A stretch of DNA of 55,044 bases from Bacilli bacterium (GTDB taxonomy: Bacteria > Bacillota_I > Bacilli_A > RF39 > UBA660): assembly GCA_017511945.1 (NCBI GenBank), contig JAFWHR010000008.1, positions 1 to 55,044 of the forward strand. Reading direction: 5' to 3'. Each line of letters opens with the position of its first letter. Position 1 is the first letter of the stretch. The notes under the pieces were generated by a model. That model saw only the letters and a list, made by a program, of their open reading frames with translations. It was not told the DNA's origin and did no database searches. The position numbers and the translations under genes are program-made. Below are positions 49,781 to 55,044 of the stretch, piece after piece.

Positions 49781-50156
49781 ATTAAAAGTTAGAGGTTTTA
49801 AAAGATTGATAAACAGTTTTAAATACGCTATAGAAGGAATTATATATGCATTTAAATATGAGCAAAACCTATCAGTTCATCTTACCGCAATGGTTATAGT
49901 TATCATATTTGGATTTTTATTCAAAATATCTACCGCTGAATGGTTAGTTTTATTTCTAATAATTGGCCTCGTTATCGCAACAGAACTAATTAATACATCA
50001 ATTGAAGCGACTATTGATTTAATAACAGATAAGACTCATCCACTTGCTAAAATAGCTAAAGATACAGCAGCTGGAGCAGTTTTGATATTTGGTATGACAT
50101 CTATTATAATAGGACTAATTATATTCGTTCCTAAAATAATGGAGGTTTTAAATTGA
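49758..50156 (+). CDS. dgkA: Undecaprenol/diacylglycerol kinase
   Basis: The 132-residue trimeric membrane kinase has three helices and the DgkA motifs FKYEQNLSVHL, ATELINTSIEATIDLI and HPLAKIAKDTAAGAVL. In Gram-positives it phosphorylates undecaprenol, recycling the lipid carrier for wall synthesis. It starts inside ybeY and overlaps era by 4 nt (TTGA). Confidence 0.92.
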   Translation: MATVSRDKLKVRGFKRLINSFKYAIEGIIYAFKYEQNLSVHLTAMVIVIIFGFLFKISTAEWLVLFLIIGLVIATELINTSIEATIDLITDKTHPLAKIAKDTAAGAVLIFGMTSIIIGLIIFVPKIMEVLN

Positions 50157-51040
50157 AAAGTGGTTTTGTAAGTTTTGTTGGAAGACCTAATGTTGGCAAA
50201 TCTACACTGATTAATAGACTTGTAGGTATAAAGCTTTCGATAATATCAGATAAAGCACATACTACGAGAAATGTCATTAAAGGTATTTACAATGATGATG
50301 AAAGTCAAATTGTATTTGTAGATACACCAGGAATACATAAACCTCTAAATAAACTTGGTCAAATACTTAATAAAGGAGCCTACTATTCTATAGATGACGT
50401 TGATATAGTTTGTTTTATAATAGATGCTAAAAAGAAAATTGGAAGAGGAGATAGATTTATCTTAGAAAAGTTAAACAGTATTAAAAAGCCTGTAATACTA
50501 ATAATTAATAAGATTGATGGTCTATCAAATGAGGATATATTTTTAAAGATTAATGAATATAAAGATGAATATAATTTTAAAGAGATAGTACCTATATCAG
50601 CTTTAAAGGGTAATAACACTAGCGAGTTAATTAAGGTTATAAAAAACTATTTACCAGATAGTTCTAAATACTTTGGAGAGGACATGTATACAAATAAGAG
50701 TTTAAAATTTATGGTAAGTGAAATAGTAAGAGAAAAAATATTAAATTTAACTAAAGAGGAGGTCCCTCATTCTACAACTTGTATAACTGAGAAAATGGTG
50801 AAAGATAAAGATAAATACATCATAAATGTTGATATAATAGTAGATAGAGATTCAATTAAAAGAATAATCATTGGCAAAAATGGGAATATGATAAAAAAGA
50901 TAGGCATACTTGCAAGAGAGGATATAGAGAAACTTTTAGATAGTAAAGTATATCTAGATTTATATGTTAAAACCGTTAAAAAGTGGGAAGATAAAGAGAG
51001 TTATTTAAAAGATTTAGAGTTTACTGATTTTATGGAATAA
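50153..51040 (+). CDS. era: GTPase Era
   Basis: Era binds 16S rRNA and assists 30S assembly. The 295 residues have G1 GRPNVGKS (10-17), switch region KAHTTRNVIKGI, G3 DTPGIHKP, G4 NKID, and a C-terminal KH domain (IIIGKNGNMIKKIGILARED). The start is TTG 50153 with GGAGG seven bases upstream. In Bacillus yqzL-recO-glyQS follow era; in this genome they sit about 43 kb away, so the ancestral cluster has been split. Confidence 0.96.
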   Translation: MKSGFVSFVGRPNVGKSTLINRLVGIKLSIISDKAHTTRNVIKGIYNDDESQIVFVDTPGIHKPLNKLGQILNKGAYYSIDDVDIVCFIIDAKKKIGRGDRFILEKLNSIKKPVILIINKIDGLSNEDIFLKINEYKDEYNFKEIVPISALKGNNTSELIKVIKNYLPDSSKYFGEDMYTNKSLKFMVSEIVREKILNLTKEEVPHSTTCITEKMVKDKDKYIINVDIIVDRDSIKRIIIGKNGNMIKKIGILAREDIEKLLDSKVYLDLYVKTVKKWEDKESYLKDLEFTDFME

Positions 51041-51062
51041 CTCTCTTATTATGGAGTGATTT

Positions 51063-52256
51063 ATGAAAAATATATTGAAAATTATAACTATATTTTTATT
51101 ATTTTTTACATTAAATGTTAAAGCATTAGAATTTGATATTACTAGTAAAAATGCTATTTTGTATAATTTAGATAGTAATGAAGTATTATATGAAAAACTG
51201 TCTGATGAAAAAGTCCAAATAGCTTCTTTAACAAAACTCATGACAGCATTAATTACAGTAGAAAATGTAGATGATATTAATAGACAAATAATAATTACTT
51301 CTGAAGATTTAAGAGGACTTACTGAGAATAATCTAGTAACTGCAGGCTTTACATTAGGTCAGAGTGTAACTTATAAAGATCTACTTTATGGTCTTTTACT
51401 GCCATCTGGTGCTGATGCTGCAACAGCATTATCCAGAAATGTATCAGATACATTTATAGATTTGATGAATGAGAAAGCAGTTAAACTAAAGATGAATAGT
51501 ACTCATTTTTCAAATGTAATTGGTCTAGATGATGAAAACAATTATTCTACCGCTAAAGATTTATCTATTTTATATAAAGAGGTTTTAAAAAGTGACATTT
51601 TAAAAGAGATTATCACTTCCAAAGAGTATACAACGTCCGACGGAAGTTTAACTTTTAAAAGTACCATAAGTAGAAATGCGAATAAATATGGAATTGATGT
51701 TCACTACATACTAGGTGGTAAAACAGGAACAACTGATGGAGCAGGACTTTGTCTAGCGTCTATAGCAAGTGAAAATGAAGTTAATTATATGCTCATAACA
51801 CTAGGCGCAATTTATGATAAAAAAGCGCCTCATCATATTGAAGATGCAAAAGTAATTTATGACTATTTTATTCAAAACTATAGCAATCAAAAAATAGTTG
51901 ATAAAACTGTAAGCTATAAAACGTTAAAGACAAAATACTTAAAAGAAGATAAAATAAAATTATATCCCAAAGAAGACATAGTAAAATATCTACCAAATAA
52001 TTACGATAAAAATGATGTTAAATATAAATATGATGGTGTAGAAGAAGTAGATATATTTACAAATAAAAAACTTGGAGAGTTAAAAATATACTATAAAGAT
52101 GAACTCATAAATACTCAAAAAGTAAAACTAAATACAAAAATACACTTTGATTTATTTAAGTTTTTAAAGGGAAATATCATTTATATTTTAGCTATTATAA
52201 CTATTTTATTTATAATTATAAAGATATTATTGAGAAAAAAATCTATTAAAAAATGA
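51063..52256 (+). CDS. dacF: D-alanyl-D-alanine carboxypeptidase (DacF/PBP5-like)
   Basis: The 397 residues have a signal peptide (about 1-20), the SxxK box in ASLTKLMTALI, a second motif in LLPSGADAA, KTG in GGKTGTTDGAGLCLAS, a C-terminal beta domain and a C-terminal membrane helix followed by lysines. It trims the terminal D-Ala of peptidoglycan stem peptides. DacF in Bacillus is sporulation-specific; DacA is vegetative. The sequence alone cannot separate the two here. Confidence 0.88.
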   Translation: MKNILKIITIFLLFFTLNVKALEFDITSKNAILYNLDSNEVLYEKLSDEKVQIASLTKLMTALITVENVDDINRQIIITSEDLRGLTENNLVTAGFTLGQSVTYKDLLYGLLLPSGADAATALSRNVSDTFIDLMNEKAVKLKMNSTHFSNVIGLDDENNYSTAKDLSILYKEVLKSDILKEIITSKEYTTSDGSLTFKSTISRNANKYGIDVHYILGGKTGTTDGAGLCLASIASENEVNYMLITLGAIYDKKAPHHIEDAKVIYDYFIQNYSNQKIVDKTVSYKTLKTKYLKEDKIKLYPKEDIVKYLPNNYDKNDVKYKYDGVEEVDIFTNKKLGELKIYYKDELINTQKVKLNTKIHFDLFKFLKGNIIYILAIITILFIIIKILLRKKSIKK

Positions 52257-52283
52257 TAATTAGAAAATTTAATTATCATTTTT
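52253..52283. terminator. Bidirectional terminator between dacF and the convergent lipoprotein gene
   Basis: ATGATAATTA (52253-52262) pairs perfectly with TAATTATCAT (52270-52279), with A and T flanks; it overlaps the dacF stop. Confidence 0.75.
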
Positions 52284-52297
52284 ATCTTTTATAAAAA

Positions 52298-53155
52298 CTA
52301 TTTGTATAATTCATTTTTAAGTGAATCTAAATTTTTGTTCATCAAGGTAAAGTAATCTTCATTATCATTAACTTCTTCTTCCGATAGATTTTCAAGAGTA
52401 TACCAAGAAAGTGAAGTTATATTATATGTATCCATTAAACTTTTAATAGAACTATTTACTTCTTCGTTATTTTTAACATACACATATTTGATTAACCCTT
52501 TTTTAATTAACCCTTTAACTTCGGCAAGTGTTATATCAAAATTAGAATCATTCTCGTCAAGAACATATACGGTTAATCCATATTTTTCCAAATATTTAAA
52601 AACCTTATTTGATGTAATTATTGCCTTATAACTAGAGCCTTTAACCGCATCCTGATATTTCGCATCTAAACTAGAAATCTCAACTTTAAGATTTTCAAAA
52701 TTTTCCTTAATTTTATTATTTAAGTAATAACTATCTATGTATTCATTTAATCCCTTTTTAATATTAGAAGCCATCATCAAAAAGTTTGAGGGATTTAACC
52801 ATAGTTCTGATATATCATTTACATACTCCATGGATAAAGTGGTATCTATTATTCTTAAATCCTTATTATAGTCCCTCATTTTAGAAATGTATTTTTTCTC
52901 ATTTGATAGACCATTAAAAATGAAAAGATCTGATGATGAATAATCTTTAATCTGTTTATCTGTGAGATTGTATTCATCTATATTTACACCATTTGGGTAG
53001 ATACTTTTGACCTTACTGTATTTTCCGTATAATCTTTTAGTGATATAAAAGGTCGAATAATTAGTAGTATATACATTGATATTTTCCATAGTGTCCATCT
53101 TAATACATCCAGTTAAACATATAATTAAAATGAGTAGAAAACTAATTTTTTTCAT
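52298..53155 (-). CDS. ZnuA-like metal ABC transporter substrate-binding lipoprotein, metal ligands degenerate
   Basis: The 285 residues start with a lipoprotein signal ([17 protein letters not shown]). The fold is recognisable from [19 protein letters not shown], the [17 protein letters not shown] region and the C-terminal half ([12 protein letters not shown]). In typical ZnuA/TroA proteins His residues follow DPH and WLDP motifs; here these read GVNIDEYNL and ELWLNPSNF, without histidines. No permease or ATPase gene is nearby. ATG 53155 is chosen because it gives the lipobox; it overlaps yidD by 14 nt. Confidence 0.65.
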   Translation of the reverse strand: MKKISFLLILIICLTGCIKMDTMENINVYTTNYSTFYITKRLYGKYSKVKSIYPNGVNIDEYNLTDKQIKDYSSSDLFIFNGLSNEKKYISKMRDYNKDLRIIDTTLSMEYVNDISELWLNPSNFLMMASNIKKGLNEYIDSYYLNNKIKENFENLKVEISSLDAKYQDAVKGSSYKAIITSNKVFKYLEKYGLTVYVLDENDSNFDITLAEVKGLIKKGLIKYVYVKNNEEVNSSIKSLMDTYNITSLSWYTLENLSEEEVNDNEDYFTLMNKNLDSLKNELYK

Positions 53156-53372
53156 GAAATTCCTCCTTAACAACCGGATCATATCCAAAAGAACCAAAGG
53201 GATTACATCTTACAATTCTCTTTATTGACATAATACCTCCTTTAAAAACCCCATATAACGTAATAGCTTCAATCGCATAATTAGAACAAGTTGGAATGTG
53301 CCTACAACTGTTATGCCAAGGACCCGGCAATTTTTGATATAACCTAATTAATTTTATTACCATTTTTTTCAT
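53142..53372 (-). CDS. yidD: Membrane protein insertion efficiency factor YidD
   Basis: The 76-residue protein has the YidD pattern: [51 protein letters not shown]. In most bacteria it is in the rnpA-yidD-yidC cluster near oriC; here it is alone with the lipoprotein gene. Three conserved cysteines are present. Confidence 0.93.
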   Translation of the reverse strand: MKKMVIKLIRLYQKLPGPWHNSCRHIPTCSNYAIEAITLYGVFKGGIMSIKRIVRCNPFGSFGYDPVVKEEFHEKN

Positions 53373-53381
53373 AGTACATTT

Positions 53382-53410
53382 ATTATACTAAAAATGAATA
53401 AAAAAGTAAA
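53382..53410 (-). promoter_or_regulatory. Promoter of yidD
   Basis: Minus-strand TTTACT (53410-53405), 17-bp spacer, TATAAT (53387-53382). Confidence 0.6.
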
Positions 53411-53461
53411 TTAATCTTTTGAAAATGTGCTATAATGGATAGGAAAAAGAGGTGATGAACT

Positions 53462-54127
53462 ATCAAAATATTAGATGAACTTAGAATTACTCCAAATGAT
53501 TTGAATTTGTATAAACAAGCTTTTTATCACACATCTTATGCTAATGAAAATAGAAAACAAAGCTATGAGAGACTTGAATATTTAGGCGATGCAGTATTAG
53601 AATTGCTCATGAGCGAGTATTTATATAATACTTCATCTTCACAAGAAGGAGTGCTTACAAAAAAAAGAGCTCACTACGTTTGTACACTTGCAAATTATGA
53701 GTATTCAAAAAAACTAGGACTAGATAAATACATAAAACTAGGTGTTGGTGAGAAAGCATCTGGAAGCAAAAAAGCAATCATTGCCGATGTATTCGAATCT
53801 TTTTTAGGAGCACTTTATTTAGATAAAGGGTTTGATGTGGTAAAAAAGTTTTTTTACGATAATATAGTGCCACATATAGAAAATAATGAAATAGAATTTT
53901 TTGATGATTATAAATCAAAACTACAAGAATATGTACAGACAGACAAAAAAAGTTTGGAATACATCCTTATAGATGAAAGTGGGCCAGCACATAATAAAAG
54001 TTTTACTATTGAAGTTATGATTGATGGTATAGTTTATGGAAAAGGAAAAGCTGGAAGTAAAAAAAGAGCTGAACAAAAAGCAGCAAAAGATGCTTTAGAA
54101 AAAGCTATAGGAGAGGAGATAAAATAA
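53462..54127 (+). CDS. rnc: Ribonuclease III, apparent AUC start
   Basis: RNase III cleaves double-stranded RNA in rRNA and mRNA processing. The catalytic signature ERLEYLGDAVLELL and the second acidic site (ADVFESFLGALYLD) are intact, and the dsRNA-binding domain ends the protein (GKGKAGSKKRAEQKAAKDAL). The frame has a TGA at 53456-53458 and no ATG/GTG before the fold begins. The ATC at 53462, nine bases after GAGG within the ribosome site AGAGGTGAT, gives the family-like start (M)KILDELRITPNDL, 221 residues. TTG 53501 would lose 13 residues and has no ribosome site. yebC overlaps the stop (TAATG). Confidence 0.9.
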   Translation: MKILDELRITPNDLNLYKQAFYHTSYANENRKQSYERLEYLGDAVLELLMSEYLYNTSSSQEGVLTKKRAHYVCTLANYEYSKKLGLDKYIKLGVGEKASGSKKAIIADVFESFLGALYLDKGFDVVKKFFYDNIVPHIENNEIEFFDDYKSKLQEYVQTDKKSLEYILIDESGPAHNKSFTIEVMIDGIVYGKGKAGSKKRAEQKAAKDALEKAIGEEIK

Positions 54128-54843
54128 TGGGAAGAGCATATGAAGTAAGAAAGGCAAGTATTCAAAAAACAGGGGCAGCAAAAGCTAAAGTATATTCGAT
54201 GTATGCAAGAGAGATATATGCGGCAGCAAAAAATGGTGGAACAGAACTTGAAGGTAATCCAACTTTAAAAAGACTTGTCGATAAGGCAAAGAAAGAGCAG
54301 GTTCCATCAGATATAATTAAAAGAGCAATAGATAAAGTAAATAGTGGAGTAGATGAAACTTATACATCATGTACTTATGAGATATTTGGACCAAACGGTT
54401 CAACGGTAATTGCTCAGTGTTTAACTGATAATGTCAACAGATCAGTAAGTAGTGTAAGAGCAGTTCTCAATAAATGTCATGTTAAAATGGGCTCTCAAGG
54501 TAGTGTAAGTTACATGTATGATCATTTGGCAATAGTGAGTTTTAAAGGTTTAACTGATGAAGAAACTTTAGATTTACTATTAGAAGAGGGTGTTGACCCA
54601 ATTGATATAGAAGTTGAAAATGGAGAAACCGTTGTCTATGGAAACCCAAACGACCTATTTAAGATAAAAGAAATTATTAGTAAGAAATTACCGAAAATAG
54701 AGTTTGATATGGATGAGATAACTATGATTCCAAAAGAAAAAGTAACTTTATCTGGAGAAGATTTAGATACATTTAAAAAATTGATAGAAATGTTAGATGA
54801 AGTTGATGATGTTCAAAATGTATATCACAATGTAGAGTTATAA
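54127..54843 (+). CDS. yebC: YebC/PmpR family protein
   Basis: The 238 residues match YebC: MGRAYEVRKASIQKTGAAKA, IYAAAKNGGTELEGNPTLKR, VPSDIIKRAIDKVNSG, TDNVNRSVSSVRAVLNKCH and the C-terminal VENGETVVYGNPNDL. Members are transcription regulators or, by newer work, translation factors for proline-rich or other stalling motifs. Coupled to rnc by a one-base overlap. Confidence 0.93.
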   Translation: MGRAYEVRKASIQKTGAAKAKVYSMYAREIYAAAKNGGTELEGNPTLKRLVDKAKKEQVPSDIIKRAIDKVNSGVDETYTSCTYEIFGPNGSTVIAQCLTDNVNRSVSSVRAVLNKCHVKMGSQGSVSYMYDHLAIVSFKGLTDEETLDLLLEEGVDPIDIEVENGETVVYGNPNDLFKIKEIISKKLPKIEFDMDEITMIPKEKVTLSGEDLDTFKKLIEMLDEVDDVQNVYHNVEL

Positions 54844-54912
54844 TTATACTGAGAGATATTTTGCTTTTAACAAATTATAAACTTGAAAAGAAAGAGGGCT
54901 AGAATAAAATGT

Positions 54913-54965
54913 AACCTATAAAGTGGACTCTAAAAAAAAGAGAGACCCACTTTATAGGTTTTTAT
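54913..54965 (+). terminator. Long perfect stem terminator, possibly a mobile-element end
   Basis: AACCTATAAAGTGG (54913-54926) pairs exactly with CCACTTTATAGGTT (54947-54960), with an inner CTCT/AGAG pair across an A-tract, followed by TTTATT. Very stable for this genome. It ends the rnc-yebC operon. Confidence 0.75.
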
Positions 54966-55004
54966 TATGTCTTATTGTATAATATAAGAAAGTTGGTGGT
55001 AATA

Positions 55005-55044
55005 ATGTCTAAAATATTATTTACAGATGCTCAAGTAAAGAAAT
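55005..55044 (+). CDS. Start of a putative transposase/HTH protein gene (partial)
   Basis: ATG 55005 after TGGTGG begins MSKILFTDAQVKK, cut by the window end. The opening recalls HTH proteins at the start of IS3-like transposase genes (MSK..FT..Q...L..N), but 13 residues are too few to be sure. Confidence 0.4.
   Translation, partial: MSKILFTDAQVKK

Noticed and set aside
53501-54127. rnc starting at TTG 53501.
   Set aside because: No ribosome site precedes it, and it removes conserved residues that are encoded in frame behind a good ribosome site at 53449-53456.

Overview
The window is very AT-rich (coding about 30% G+C), densely packed and uses the standard bacterial code: TGA ends murB, recO, recG and others, and Trp is always TGG. 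Gene families and order fit a low-GC Bacillota, probably a host-associated fermenter with a reduced genome. It has PPDK and acetate kinase, a single-chain glycyl-tRNA synthetase behind a T-box, and a Gram-positive divisome. It also keeps several genes known from endospore formers (yqfC, yqfD, ylbJ, a SpoVB/MurJ-type flippase, a DacF-type carboxypeptidase). I cannot name the species.

Layout. 0.1-5.1 kb: cell wall and division cluster murG-murB-ftsQ-ftsA-ftsZ. 5.1-6.9 kb: an accessory pair, a small unknown protein and a papain/C39-like cysteine peptidase. 6.9-9.4 kb: yqzL-recO and T-box-glyS. 9.7-10.9 kb: a TasA-like surface protein whose 3' end is strikingly GC-rich. 11-19.6 kb: uvrC, a broken and an intact PD-(D/E)XK (Rpn-type) gene, an anchored-protein/phosphodiester-glycosidase pair, a Xer recombinase, ppdK and a small Smr protein. 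19.7-20.8 kb: a structured RNA candidate, a Zn-ribbon protein, a broken minus-strand ORF and tRNA-Thr. 20.9-28.2 kb: mutL, a large unknown repeat protein, a cysteine desulfurase, a PreT/PreA-like flavoprotein fusion and a phage-type Bro-N gene. 28.3-33.2 kb: ffh, a convergent flippase, ackA, a nucleotidyltransferase and tRNA-Glu. 33.4-36.2 kb: accessory unknowns. 36.2-39.3 kb: a GspE/PilB ATPase divergent from two pilin-like proteins, one of them adhesin-like. 39.3-41.3 kb: ylbJ and a PDZ-Lon protease. 41.3-43.7 kb: recG between two apparent small RNAs. 43.7-47.3 kb: a thioredoxin-like protein, a DUF1292 protein, a 34-residue ORF, a 57-nt-repeat coiled-coil protein and an SPFH protein. 47.3-52.3 kb: yqfC-yqfD-vanZ-ybeY-dgkA-era-dacF. 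52.3-55 kb: a degenerate ZnuA-like lipoprotein and yidD (minus), rnc, yebC, and the first codons of what looks like a transposase gene.

How it works together. Most genes are housekeeping: peptidoglycan precursor and septum formation, DNA repair (recO, uvrC, mutL, recG), translation and RNA processing (glyS, era, ybeY, rnc, yebC, ffh), and pyruvate/acetate energy metabolism. The accessory material sits next to tRNAs, terminators and operon junctions.

The observations I consider most worth checking are: two small-RNA-like transcription units flanking recG that share a perfect 9-nt GC-rich complementarity; a GC-rich, possibly diversified C-terminal segment in the TasA-like surface protein; a very short T-box leader before glyS; an apparent AUC start codon for rnc; and the EF-hand-bearing peptidase with its partner gene beside ftsZ. 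All of these come from reading the sequence without any search.
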